Part shown: positions 22,415 through 33,799 of the stretch, piece by piece | How the letters are laid out: each line of letters begins with the position of its first letter | Position numbering within the stretch: the stretch's first letter is position 1 | NCBI RefSeq assembly: GCF_901933205.1 | Contig: NC_044577.1 | Location: forward strand, 2,925,321 to 2,989,320 | Length of the DNA: 64,000 nucleotides | Direction: 5' to 3' | DNA from: Camarhynchus parvulus | Lineage: Eukaryota > Chordata > Aves > Passeriformes > Thraupidae | Notes under the pieces: generated by a model | Database searches by the model: none | What the model was told of the DNA's origin: nothing | What the model saw: only the letters and a program-made list of their open reading frames with translations | Program-made: the position numbers and the translations under genes

Positions 22415-25400
22415 AAGTCTGCAGTGCTGGATCTTTTTCTTCCTTTGTGCAGCAAGGGAATGCCATATGCTCTGCCTGGCTGTGTCCCCCAGGCTTGTTC
22501 AGGAGAGCAGGAGGTGATGGGATTGGGAGAGGGCAAAGGAGCCAGGCTGTGCTGGGGGTTGAACTCCTTCATGTGCCCTCAGGTTGGCTGTGTAAAGCCA
22601 GGGTCACTGGCATGGCTGGATTCAAACCAGCTACTCTTAGCAGCATGCATCTTTCCTAAAGCCCTGTTACAAACAGTATTGTCATTAATGCCATACTGCC
22701 CCTGACCCCCGTGTGCTTCTGCAGCCCCTGCCCGGTGCAGTGCTGCATTCCTGCCCTCAGCAGTTGAGTCCCAGCAGCTGTGTCTGACAGAATGGGAAGA
22801 TTTTCTATCCTAAGCTCACTAACGTGCTTCTGAAGAGGTGCCAGGTTCTGGTTTTAAACCCAGCCAAGCTTGAACAATTTTATCTGTGGTGGTAGGCACA
22901 GGGCTTTTATTAAATTAAAGTCACAGTTTTGTTTAACTGCAAAATCAGAGGCAGATGTTCTCCCCAGCTCAGTCACTCACTCTACAAGGTTTCTGGCCTC
23001 TGGTTCTTTGCTTGCTGTGTACCTGTTGCACAAGGTGTGGTAAAAACATCTGGGAAGAGCCTGGAATAAACATTTGGGGGTTTTCCTGTGATGTCTTTTA
23101 GTGGCCTCTTAGAGTGTTTGATGAAAGCACCCTTGACTCAGTAAGGAGGATGGAGGAACTGCCCGTACAGAATTGGCAGCTGCTGCAGTGTCTGGGGCTC
23201 AGAAGTAGCCTGTCCCTCCCTGGGCTTGGGTCCTGGAAGCTGCAGATGGGGTGTCCCAGCCATCAGCAGGACACCAGGCTTGCCCAGGGAGCTGGCTGGG
23301 TGTCTGTGCCTACCCTGCACCCTGGGCCAGCCTGGGACACTCAGGCTTTCACCAATCTCTGGGGCCCCTGAGGGGATTCTCACCAACAGGCAGAGAAAGT
23401 GGGGGGGGAGAAAAGAGGCAGGATTTCATTTGGTGTTGTTGCATTCCATCTGCATTTATCAAATCCAAGGAAAAGCCCATAACCTTGCTTTGATTTCCTC
23501 CCCACAGGGTCCATGTGTTTCAGCAGGAAGCCTTATTGGTGTGCAGGGAATCTGGGTGCACAAAGGATGGGCACAGTGAGCTCAGCTGCAGTCAGCTGTC
23601 CATCAGAACCAGGTCTGGACACAGTCTCATGGTTTCCCTTGGCTTTGAGAGCGTGCAGTCAGGTACTTTGGGCAGGATTTGGACTGAAAGACAGGCTGTG
23701 AATGCAAAATGCAGTAGAAGCTCCCAAATTCACACATAAATGAGTGAGTGATCAGGTGCAGCAGCTCCTGCTGTGGTTGTTGCACACTATGATCCATAAG
23801 CTGGAAGGAGCCACAGTTCCTGAAGGCCAGGCAAGGCTCTGGATCAGTCTCTGGATGGCACCACAGTGAGCTGTTAAACTGGGAGTGGCACTTGCACTGC
23901 AGGCATGAGCAGTAATATTTGACCATGGTAGGTAAACACACCTGAGTGCAGCAGGGAGAGAGGCTCTAACCTGGCCTGGGGATGTGCTGCATAGTCCCAA
24001 CACTTAATTAGTGCACATTAATCTTAAGTATTTCAGCTCTCTTTGTGTATTACATATTCACTTCTGGTCTCATTCTTTCCCCTTTGTCTTCACATCACTG
24101 AAAGAAAAGCACTTAAGTCTTACAATTTCAAAGCAGAACACACAGCAAGTGAAAAAACCCTCAAATAAAGGCATTAGAGGCTGTTCTGTCTCTTCATTGC
24201 CATGGTCACTTTCACCTCTTCTGTTCCTCCTTCACACTGTGTCCAAACTGCTCCTGGTATTTCTTTCATCTTCAAAGAGATGATATTAAAGATAATTTTG
24301 TACCTGCTGGAGGAAGGAAATCATTGTTTTGGTGCTGCCCAGCCCAGCACAAGAACTTGGGAAGGAGCTCATGTTTCACTGCCCATCAGCATTCGTGTGG
24401 CAGTGGGAGAGATTTTATGCAGGCGCTTCAAGGCTCTGCTCTTGGCATGAGCAACAAAATTCCCCTGCTGAAGGGGCACTGCAAAGCTCACTTTCTGAAT
24501 CCTCACCTCCCCAGAGCCTATTCTGCAGGGTTTCTCTGCCCAAAGCAGATGGGAGAGCTCTCTTTGATCATCTTGCAGTTGTAACCACCTTTGCATGGGT
24601 CCCTGCTGTGCCCACTCCAGAATTTTGGCCTCATTCCCTGCATCAGAGCAGTTCCACACTCTGCTTCCCAGGTGTTTCCCTCTAATGCATTTTGCAATAG
24701 CAGCTAGTATCAGGAAATCTAGTACCAAAAGGTTAATGAACATCCATTAGTCCTCTTCCACCCCTTCTTCTTTATGTGCTAGTAGAAGACAACCAGTTTC
24801 ATTAAATACATTAGGTCTGGAAAGGGTTTGGAAGCACTTGAAATTCTGTATGTGCAGAGCTCTGGGGCTGTTAATATTGTCATGTCTAAGCCCTGCAGGT
24901 AAAGTGGGATTTGTGGATGTTGAATGAAACCTTTCAGAGTTGGGAGTTTTGGAGACCTGCTCAGGATTACTTGCTTGGCATCTCCTCCTTCTGTGTGGTC
25001 TCTCAGCTATGGGCAGGGTAAAGGAGGAGGGATTTGAGGGAAGTTGGGATGGTTGTGTGGGCAGCCGAGCTGGCTTTGACAGCCAGACTGTTCCTCCAGC
25101 TGCAGCGAGTGGTTTTCTCCTTCCTTCCCCTGAAGCCAGTATGACAATTTCTGTCCCACTAATTAGAGTGAAGCTGAACCCTGTGAGTATCTCATTGCAT
25201 TCTCTGACCTGCATTTTAGACAAGGTCAAGCTGTTTCAGTGAAAAAAATCTATTACTCTAACAATCCCAAGTGGCAAGTGGGAGGGCTGGTGGAGGGCTG
25301 GCTGTTTGTTTTGCCTCCTGATGTGTTTATGATTTGAGGAGTGTGCCACATGCTCTAATGAAACCTTGTGTTTCAGCACAGCAGACTTTGGAAAGTCAGT

Positions 25401-26144
25401 AATTCGGGTGGTGGTGCTGTAAGGCCTCCTGTCTCTGTGTGTGTTGGGTTTGCACTGCAAGGTTTGGCAGCAGGAGAAGCTGCTGGAAGCCCCCACAGGA
25501 AGGAGTGGCAGAGGCAGCCTGTGACGCACTGACTGCAGCCCCCACTGCCTGTCTCCCTTTGCCACTGGGGGAGAGGAAGTAGACCAAAAAAAAAATCTCT
25601 ATTTTTAGGTGAAATGGGGACATACAAAGCAGGGTGCATGAGCAGCAAGTTCAAACACAGCAGAATCGTGGCCAAAAGAAAAGAAAAAAGTTCCCACGGG
25701 CTTTAATTTCACTTAATGAGAAACCATTCATAGTGTTCCATTTCTGATCCATATCTTTCCATTCCTATTCTAATGGTAATTACTGTAGCAGTTTATTAAC
25801 AAAGAAATCATTTGATAGCTTTCACATGATCCCATACTTCAAGTATCTAACAACCTATTGATTCGATAGCTTGGCAGCCTTCCTGACTGAGGAGCTGGAG
25901 TTTGATTTTTTTAATCACTTTGATCGTCTCACATGCAAAGGATAATTATTTTTCTGGTTGAAACATGGGCTGGATTGCAGAATGATGGAATCTAAGCATG
26001 TCCTTGTGTAGGATCCCTGCTGCACCCACAGTCAGAGTGAGCAGTGTCTGTGCTTTTACAGAGGGCTGAGTTACTGCAATCAGGTGTGCACCACACCTGC
26101 ACAGAGGGGATTGCAATATTTGTCACCACTGAGTGTAATCATGC

Positions 26145-26314
26145 TGGCCAGAGAGCTGTGGATTCCCCATCCCTGGAAGTGTCCAAGGCCGGGTTGTATG
26201 AAGCTTGGAGCAACCTGGGATAGGGGAAGGTGTCCCTGCCCATGGCAGGGGTTGGAACAAGACAGTTTTTAAGGTCCCTTTCAACCCAAACAAATCTGTG
26301 GTGATTCTTTGATG
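26145..26314 (+). mobile_element. CR1 LINE 3'-end fragment
   Basis: Sense CR1 tail: CCCATCCCTGGAAGTGTCCA, GGAGCAACCTGGGATAGGGG, TGTCCCTGCCCATGGCAGGG, then AAGGTCCCTTTCAACCCAAA. It ends near GATTCTTTGATG, a decayed version of the terminal ATTCTATGA octamers. Confidence 0.92.
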
Positions 26315-27464
26315 TTTTTATTGAGGGTTTTGTGTTTGCACCTGTGTGCCCTGCTCTGCTGAGCCCCAGGTGCTGCATGGAACAGTTTTGCAGTGGCATT
26401 TTGGCAGCTCTCCCTTGTGCTGCAGACTCATGGCACTGCTGGGGGATTCTCCTCCCCTTCTCTCACTTTCTCAAGGTGATTGGAGAAGTTTCCCTGGACA
26501 GCAACTCCCACTGGGACAGAAGACCAGGACCCTGCAGGATCTCCTGGAGAGCTGTGCAGTTTGTGAGAGGGCACTCTGCCAGAGCACACAAGCCCAGAAT
26601 TGTGGTCCAGCCCCTCAGAGACAACCAGCAGGCAGTCTGCACTGTCCTGGGATGGCTGTCTGGGATGGCTTGTTTGTGTTTCCATTGGGAGCAGTGTGTG
26701 GCATAGGCTACTTGTGCACATTGCTCTTATACTTTTTGAGAATTTCTAGGAGATTGTTCCCAATTTTATTGGAGGCCAGTGTGGGAATTGTGTTTCTGCT
26801 GGTCAGTTGGGAAGCTTGCCTAGAATTGAGCAGTTAGACTTGGACCAAATGCCTTTTGTCACATCATGAGCCCTTCTGAAAGGAATCAGGGGAACAAAAT
26901 GGATGGAAGCAATTTGCTGGAAGTTTTCTCATGCAGGTTTGGAAAGAACAGAAACATCTGGACCTCCACGAGGAGAACCTGCCACCTGTGTCCTCTCAGG
27001 GCATTCTATGCACATGCCCCAAATGGGTCCCTGAACTGGTTGGTTAACAATTCATACACTTCTGGAACAGCCTGGGTTGATCATGCAATGCCCAGGTGAC
27101 CCTACACCCTGTTGGGAATAAGGTGCTGGGAGAACTTGAATTACATGTTGGTCATTTTCTCATCTCATATATCACAGACTGAAAGCTTTATGACTTCAGA
27201 GCTTACTGTATTAATTTTATGCATGAGTGCTTTATTTTTTGCCATATGAGATATATCACTGGCTTACTAGAGCAAAATATCATTAGACCTGGAGAAGGAT
27301 TTGGTCACTTAAACTTTGTCACCACGGATCATTGCACACAGATTATGGAGGGCTGTACTGTGCCATTTCTCATGTGTTTATTAAGTGATTATAAATATTG
27401 AACCACGTGCCTTCAGGGGACACTTGAGATCTGGGGCTGCAGCAACATTTCATTGAAAAGGTGG

Positions 27465-27478
27465 CACACACACACACA
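27465..27478. repeat. (CA)7 microsatellite
   Basis: Seven CA units in GGTGG-(CA)7-GTG. Too short to predict strong length polymorphism. Confidence 0.9.
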
Positions 27479-27585
27479 GTGATTTGTGCCTCAGCAGGGC
27501 CCATCCCAGGGTTTGCCTGGGGAGAAGGCAGAGGTCTGTTCCACCTGAAGGAGCTCACCTCTGTTTTTAGGGATCTGTCACAGAC

Positions 27586-27640
27586 TGGACTCAGTGGTCT
27601 CAGAGGTCCTTTCCAACCAAAATGGTTCTGTGGTTCTGTT
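27586..27640 (+). mobile_element. CR1 LINE terminal fragment
   Basis: The sequence GTGGTCTCAGAGGTCC, TTTCCAACCAAAATGG, TTCTGTGGTTCTGT matches the last ~50 bp of sense CR1, ending in two degenerate terminal octamers (GTTCTGTG). Confidence 0.75.
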
Positions 27641-27965
27641 TTTGTGCATTTTCTGGCATCCTGGTGGATGGCGCTGAGGTCAGGATCCTGTGGCACCCAG
27701 GCTCCAGCCCATGTCTGAGCCCTCGAGTGAATCACATCAAAGTGCTTCAGCTGCTTTGGTTTCCTCCATCTCAGTTCAGGATGTCAGTCTTGGAAACACC
27801 ACAAACCTTTCAGAAGTGCTGAGCCTACAGTGTTTATTGTTTCAATAATAACAAATGGAATTTTTATATGAACCCATAAAATGTAGCTGTTCACCCTGAA
27901 CATTCCAACTCCTGCACAAGCCATTTCCTGGCATCAGGTGATAGGACATGGGGCGATGGCTTCTG

Positions 27966-28180
27966 ACTGACAGAGGGCAGGTTTAGATTATAGTCAGGAA
28001 GAAATTCTTCTCTGGTGAGGCCCTGGCACCTCCAGGTTGCCCACAGAAGCTGTGGCTGCTCTTGGATCCCTGGAAGTGTTCCTGGCCAGGTTGGACAGGG
28101 CTTGGAGCAACCTGGGATAGTGGGAGGTATCCCTGCCCATGGCAGGGGGTGGAATGAAGTGGGCTTTGAGGTCCAAGCCA
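27966..28180 (+). mobile_element. CR1 LINE 3'-end fragment
   Basis: Sense CR1 with a longer 5' extent than its neighbours. It begins CTGACAGAGGGCAGGTTTAG, then GGAAGAAATTCTTCTCTGG, GAGGCCCTGGCACC, AGAAGCTGTGGCTGC, TTGGACAGGGCTTGGAGC and CCCATGGCAGGGGGTGGAA. The terminal octamers are lost or degraded. Confidence 0.93.
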
Positions 28181-30257
28181 GGCCATTCAATTTCCCAGAG
28201 TCTGAAGCTGTGCAGGACCATGGCTGACCACACCAGAGCTCTTCCATTCCTCAGTCACCAAGATCAAAGAGCAGCCCCCATCTCCAGATTTTCCTTTCCA
28301 TTTGCTGCCAAGACTGCCAGCAACCTGATCCCTTCAGTCAGGTTTTCCAAAGCACTGTGTTCCTCTTCAGTCACTGCAGTAGGTTTTATTTTCCACAGAA
28401 AATGAGCTTGTAAAGCATCTGCAGGAGAGCTGGTAAAGGCTGGGCCTGTTCTGGAAATGGATGCTTCTTTAGGTCCCTTCTTTTCATGTAAAATTTTATA
28501 TTAAAATCTTTCCTGCTGGATAAAGCACAAGCTGGAATTGTAGCTGTTCTCCATTTCTGGATTTCCACTTATAACTGAACAACTCAGGCCCACCTTTGAT
28601 TCAGTGATCCACAGAAGAAAACACAAACCTGCTGTCTGCCTCTTAAAAGTTAATTAATGCTTCTGTGATTCACTAATGAAAAAGACCAAGATGAGAAATA
28701 GGTGAGCAGTAAAGAGCTGCGTAAATTCACCAACAAAGCTGACAGAAGCCTGCACTTGTGTTCTGAGCCTGAGACCACGAAGAAATGGGGTTAAAATGAT
28801 TTGTGCCCCGGAGAAGGAAGAATTTCCTTCTGTTACATGACTGCATGTAACTTTTATTAGTTTGATGATGTACACGGGGACTATTTCTCTTGGAAATGGC
28901 TTTTTGGTTAACATTTCATTTTCCTCCCCAAAGTTAACTCTCTTGCAGTGATAGGAAACACAACTCCCTGCAATTTCCTAGCCCCCAACTTTATTAATGG
29001 CACTTGTTGTCATTGCAAATGATCTATTTCAGGCCAGGCCACAAAGCTTTTGTTTTGCAGGTGAGCGAGCCCTCTCCCCTCTATTGCACAGCATCTCCAC
29101 AGCAGGGCAAGGCTGAAAAATTGCTTAATAAAAAATAGCAAGAATAAAACTTTTATTTATATCAGCTGCTGCTCTTTAGGAATTGGAGTCTGTGCACCAA
29201 TTTGATGTCGCTGAATTGTCCTGGGTTTTGGTGTGACCTCTCCCAATATTGCATTTCCAGCCTTTGTCACTTTGGTATTACCCAGTGCATCCAAATAACA
29301 CCTGCAAAAGAACCAAGGTCACTCATGCCTGCAAAAGGCACAGGTTTCCAGGGCTTGAGAAGTGATGCAGATGACCTGGCAGTGGATTAAGATACATTTA
29401 TCACCAAATAGATATGGGAAAATCAGATGGAGTGGCCTCTTGGCATGGGAATCATTTCCTGTGGGGAATGGAGCTTTTAAGGCCATGTCTTGGGAGTGGG
29501 GAGAGATTCCTGCTCCTGTTGGTGCTGGATCTGCCAACTTCTCATGAGGCCAGTTTTTACCCCTGCATCTTCTCCAGGAGCAGGTTCTGGTCCAAATTTC
29601 TGTTTGTTTGAAGGGAATGTGGCTCAGTTGTTTTCATGTTTCTTTTTTTCCCATTTTCTAACCTGCTTGGTTTCTCTTTTCTCTTCATAGGCAACAGAAA
29701 GGCTTTAGCTTCAGGGCTTCCCTCCAGCACTGGTGGCCCCTGCACATGGAGGTAGCAGAATCTTTGCTATGTGTTGTGTTCTACAGTTGTTTCTGTTCTC
29801 AAAAGAGTAGTTTTAGTCTCAAATTTAAGGTCAAATGCCATGGCTGGGTAACACTACTTGGAGAGTGTGCCTGACAGAATGACAGAACAAGTCTGTGGTG
29901 GATGTGGGTGGATTTCTCAAAGCCCCTCTGTGCTCTGCTCGAGGTTAGAGGTGCAACAGGCCAACCCTGTGCAGTGGCACTTCCCTTGCTGGGGTAACTC
30001 CTTCAGAGGTTGCTTCAGTGGTCAGGAATTCAGGTGTGCATCCACCTAAACTTTTATTTCTATGCTGACCTAACCGGCAGGATCTTGTCTCTTATCTGGG
30101 GATTTCTTATTTCTGCTCTTAACATGATTTCACAGAAGCAAATTCCTGTATTTCTGCCAGAAGGCATCACCCTCGTGGGTAGCATACAAACACTGGGGGA
30201 GTTTTGGCCTAGGAGATGATGGCTTTGGTTTGGGATCCACCTTCTCAAATCCAGAAG

Positions 30258-30541
30258 TGTAGGGGGATAGAATATAAGAAAATAAAGATAGTATAGGAAG
30301 TAATCTTACCCCTAAGGAGTTGCAGCTGGGCCAGTTAGCAAAGATTAGGAGCAGGCCTGACTTTACCAGGCCACAGCTGTACCCAATGAGCAGAAGAGTG
30401 CTATAAAAGAGTAGGGTGGCTGCTTGAGAAGGGAACTGGAGTCAGTTGGCTGCTTTGTGAAGCAGGAAGAGTCAGTGCTCTGGGGAGCTGCCCATGAGAA
30501 ACACCAAGAAGGTATGGAACCTTTGTGATAAGGAGCCAGCA
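30258..30541 (+). mobile_element. Solo LTR of an endogenous retrovirus (copy 1)
   Basis: It starts TGTAGGGGGATAGAATATAAG and shares an ordered series of blocks with the element at 33206-33459: AGGAGTTGCAGCTG, ATTAGGA-CAGGCCTG, CAGGCCACAGCTGT, CCAAT (about 30383), TATAAAAGAGT (about 30402), GAGAAGGGA, TGCCCATGAGAAA and AAGGTATGGAAC. The CCAAT-then-TATA order marks it as an LTR U3 promoter. Compared with copy 2 it has about 22 extra bp around 30450-30475. The 3' boundary is set by alignment to copy 2, and no clean target-site duplication is visible here. No internal retroviral region adjoins it. Confidence 0.75.
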
Positions 30542-31875
30542 GTGTGGAACCCCTGCAAGACACAGGGGATGCAGAGAGGTGAGACTGCAAATGGTGATTT
30601 GGTCCCCGTGCTCCAGCTGGATGGAGACCAGCCTTGGATCATCTCAGAAGCACCCAAGAGGAGCAGGCAGGGAACCCCCATGCTCTCATGGCACTTGTGC
30701 CATGGTTTTGGGGATTGTCTTTCCCTTCCCCCTACTCTCCTGCCCAAGGCACCTGCACCTCCTTCCATTTAATGTTTTTCACACTGCTGACAAAAGCAGT
30801 GGGATTTAGGATGTCTTTTAGGAGAGCTTAAATATCCCAGGAGCTTCCCAGCAGGATAACAACCACACTTTATTATCCAGGCACGTCTCCATTTGCTTTC
30901 CCTTCAGCTGGGGGGCAGGGAGGGGCAGTGCTGTTTGTTTGGAAATGCAATTAGCCCAAGTGCTCGGGCCCATGGCCAGCCAGGAGGATAACCTTGAATC
31001 CAGGGAAGTTAGGGGAAATTTAAAGCCATCTGCAGCTGCAATGGGTCCCCACACACCCCTTTGGCTCTGAGGCTTCTATTCCTGACAATAAAGTGCCAGA
31101 AGATTCGCACTACAATGGGAAATTGCTTCTTTGGGTATCACAGTATCTTGACTTAGCAGTGCTTTAACCTCGGCCTCATGCTTCCTGTGGGGCCTGTTTG
31201 CTGGGCTGCACAAGTGCCCACAGCAGCCAGCAATGTATAGGATTTTCCATCTGAGGAAAATTAAACCCCAGAACCTTTACCATCCTCTCGATGCCAGACA
31301 TGCTCTACCTGCATTAACTTGAGCTTAATGGACTGCAAAACGAGCCTTTCAGCCTGTATGGGAGTGGATTATTTGCAGCAGAGCAAGTTCCTCACATTTT
31401 TATCTCCTCCCTTTCCCAAAGCTTTTGTCCTTTGGAAAAAAAAAAAAAAGAGAGAAAAGGCAAGCACAGCCAAATTGTAGGAAGAGAGTGGGGCCCTAGG
31501 AAGTCCAGAGAACTGTTTGGGCAAGGCAGAGGTGCATCCACCAAGTCAGGTAAGTAATGAAAAGACCAGTGACCATTGCTCCCTGTCTCTGAAACCAAAC
31601 TGATGTTTATTAGCCAAGATCTTGGTGGCAGTGTTGGGGATGGTACAAACTCTCTGTGCCACACTTTTCAGCACACCAGCTGAACTCCTCACCCTGGCTT
31701 TATTGCAGCCTTTCCCAAAGTCCTCCAGATGGGACCTGAGGCTGCAAAAGACAGAGCCTGGTGCTGGTGGGATGCTCCTGTCTGCAGTGCCCGCTCATCA
31801 CCTCCCCTGTTGCACAAGGGGTGATGGTTTTACACTGGAGGAGGGGCAGTTTATACTGCATGTGAGATGGTTTTT

Positions 31876-32070
31876 GCACTGAGGGTGGTCAGGCCCTGGC
31901 ACAGGCTGCCCAGGGGTGGTGGCTGCCCCAGCCCTGGACACATTCAAGGCCGGGTTGGATGGAGCTGTGAGCAGCTTGGGCTAATGGGAGGTGTCCCTGC
32001 TCATTGCAGGGGGTTGGATTAGGTGGACATTAAAGGTCTCTTCCAACCCAACTATTCTGTGAGTCTGTGA
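31876..32070 (+). mobile_element. CR1 LINE 3'-end fragment
   Basis: Sense CR1 tail: GAGGGTGGTCAGGCCCTGGC, ACAGGCTGCCCAGGGGTGG, CATTCAAGGCCGGGTTGGAT, TGGGAGGTGTCCCTGC, CAGGGGGTTGGATTAGGTGG, CTTCCAACCCAACTATTCTG and TGAGTCTGTGA. The intact terminal octamers mark the true 3' end. Confidence 0.95.
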
Positions 32071-32832
32071 CGATCACACATTGTTTGGAAGGACAATTTA
32101 AAGCCTGGTGAGCCCCCTTTTTCACCTGCTTCCTTGGAGTTTTGCCTTCAGATTCACAAGATTTTTTTCCCATATTCCATAGGCTTGGATTTGGCTGTTT
32201 CTCCAAACACAGAGCCAAGGTACCACTGAATCCCTGAAGAGACAATCCATATAGATAACAGGATAATCCCTGTGCAAACTGGGAGGGAGAATGGGCTGGT
32301 GGTTTCTCTTTAGGCTTTCATGGGTTATCACTGTCAAGACAAGCAGCATGGAACATTGTGTGTGTTTAATGACCAAAAGTACCTTCACTGTGTCCTTCCC
32401 AGTGCCAGATGCCTTACAGTCTAAATGAGGATCTTTAATAGAGGCATTAATTATTACTGAAACCCTGCTTTGTCCCACTGAAACAAGTCTAATAGCTCAC
32501 ACTTGCTCTGCCTCTCTCCTCCTTTCCCCAGATCCCCATCTCCTGTATCTGATGCCAGCATCAGGAAGGCTCCTTTCTCCTGGCTGCTTGGGCCACCAGC
32601 ATGGGGTGCTGTGCAGAAAAGGTCAGGCACAGGTCCAGCTCCAGGGCTGCTCCATGAGCTGAGGATTGGGAAGGATGCCCTGAAACTGTCAGAAAGCATC
32701 ACTTGGGGCTGCCATACCCACACCATTGCCTTCTTTTGTGGGAAGCCCAGTGCCAAGAAATCATCAGCTCCCAGGGATGCAGGTAACTAATTGAAATAAT
32801 TAATTAAATGCAGATCTCTCTTGCTCACCACA

Positions 32833-33024
32833 GGCTGGTGAGGTCCTGGCACAGGGTGCCCACAGAAGCTGTGGCTGCCCCCAGATCCCTGGAAGTGCCC
32901 AAGGCCAGGTTGGACAGGGTTTGGAGCAGCCTGGGACAGTGGAAGGTGTCCCTGCCCATGGCAGGGGGTGGAATGGGATGATTTCTGAGGTTCCTTCCAA
33001 CCCCACCATTCCTGATTCTATGAA
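32833..33024 (+). mobile_element. CR1 LINE 3'-end fragment
   Basis: Sense CR1 tail: GAGGTCCTGGCACAGGGTGC, AGAAGCTGTGGCTGCC, GGCCAGGTTGGACAGGG, CCCATGGCAGGGGGTGGAA, TTCCTTCCAACCCCACCATT, ending CCTGATTCTATGAA. The terminal octamers are preserved. Confidence 0.95.
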
Positions 33025-33205
33025 ATAGTGGCTCTAGGGGAGCCAGCACAGTCAGAGGACATGAACTCCTGAGAAAGGAGAGGCTTTGTCTGGAGCAGCC
33101 ATGGATAAGACTCAGCTGTCTGTCTGTCCAAAAGACAAGGCCATCTCTGCAGATGGGTGCAACCATCACCTGCCCCCAGGGACGAGAGCAGGCAGTGCTG
33201 GCAGG

Positions 33206-33459
33206 TGTGGGGGGATAGAGTGTAAGAGAATAGTGCAGAAGGTAATCTCACCCCTGAGGAGTTGCAGCTGTACTAATTACCAGAGATTAGGAACAGGCCT
33301 GCCCTTAACAGGCCACAGCTGTGGCCAATAATGATGAGTGTTATAAAAGAGTGGGTGAGCTGGGTGAGAAGGGAGCTAGAGTTTGTTGGCTGTGCTGTGA
33401 GGAGATGCCCATGAGAAATCACCAGGAAGGTATGGAACTTTTGCAATAAGATGACAACA
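33206..33459 (+). mobile_element. Solo LTR with 6-bp target-site duplication (copy 2)
   Basis: A 254-bp element starting TGTGGGGGGATAGAG and ending GATGACAACA, so it has TG...CA termini. It is flanked by direct GGCAGG repeats at 33200-33205 and 33460-33465. It carries CCAAT (about 33323) and TATAAAAGAG (about 33342). It is homologous to the element at 30258, in the same orientation. A 6-bp duplication is typical of class II (ERVK/betaretrovirus-like) LTR elements, so that class is inferred. An LTR with matching flanks and no internal region is what LTR-LTR recombination leaves behind. Confidence 0.88.
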
Positions 33460-33685
33460 GGCAGGGGAACCATCTTGTTCTGTGCCATCCCAAAGGAGCC
33501 TGGCTTAGCTTTTGTGTTGGGTTCTGTTTTTCCTTCCAATTTCCTAGTGCTTAATTATCCCTTTGTCTGTGTGGGGCTGAGTGAGCTGGCATCTTCTGAG
33601 AGCAGAGCTCTTTTAGGTACTGGACTTAGTCGTGGTAAAAAGATACTTTCTCTTAAAAAGAAAAAAGGTAATCTATCTGCAAGTA

Positions 33686-33750
33686 CAAATGGTATATTAT
33701 GATATATAATTTACCATATGGTCTATATACCATTTAATATTCCATATGGT
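33686..33750. repeat. AT-rich cluster of short palindromes
   Basis: Several overlapping inverted repeats occur here: GGTATATTAT / ATAATTTACC (one mismatch, short loop), ACCATATGGT (perfect), GGTCTATATACC (near perfect) and CCATATGG repeated. The cluster is nearly GC-free and lies just 5' of a CR1 stub. It may be a cruciform-prone microsatellite-like tract. Confidence 0.7.
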
Positions 33751-33756
33751 ATATTA

Positions 33757-33799
33757 GATGGCCCTTGAAATGTTCCAACCCAAACCATTCTATGATCCT
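33757..33799 (+). mobile_element. CR1 LINE terminal stub
   Basis: Last ~40 bp of sense CR1: GATGGCCCTTGAAATG, TTCCAACCCAAACCATTC, TATGATCCTA. Extreme 5' truncation. Confidence 0.85.

Larger units (their letters stand above)
21851..30257. other. Intergenic DNA between BARD1 and VWC2L, part 2
   Basis: No gene is recognised. The region contains the 77-nt fold-back at 22338-22414, CR1 fragments (26145-26314, 27586-27640, 27966-28180) and a short CA run at 27465-27478. AT-rich unique stretches, notably about 25690-25900 and 28625-28920, are free of recognisable repeats and could be conserved noncoding elements, but this needs alignment. Open frames up to 163 codons (26346-26837, plus) have no recognisable domain. 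Confidence 0.65.
30542..33205. other. Intergenic DNA between the two solo LTRs
   Basis: This 2.7-kb interval is not a proviral interior. I see no gag, pol or env-like frame, primer-binding site or polypurine tract. It contains unique DNA, an A14 run at 31436-31449 and two separate sense CR1 fragments (31876-32070 and 32833-33024). Confidence 0.7.

Noticed and set aside
30542..33205. Provirus between the two LTRs
   Set aside because: No retroviral frames, primer-binding site or polypurine tract. The interval holds unrelated CR1 insertions, and copy 2 has its own complete target-site duplication.
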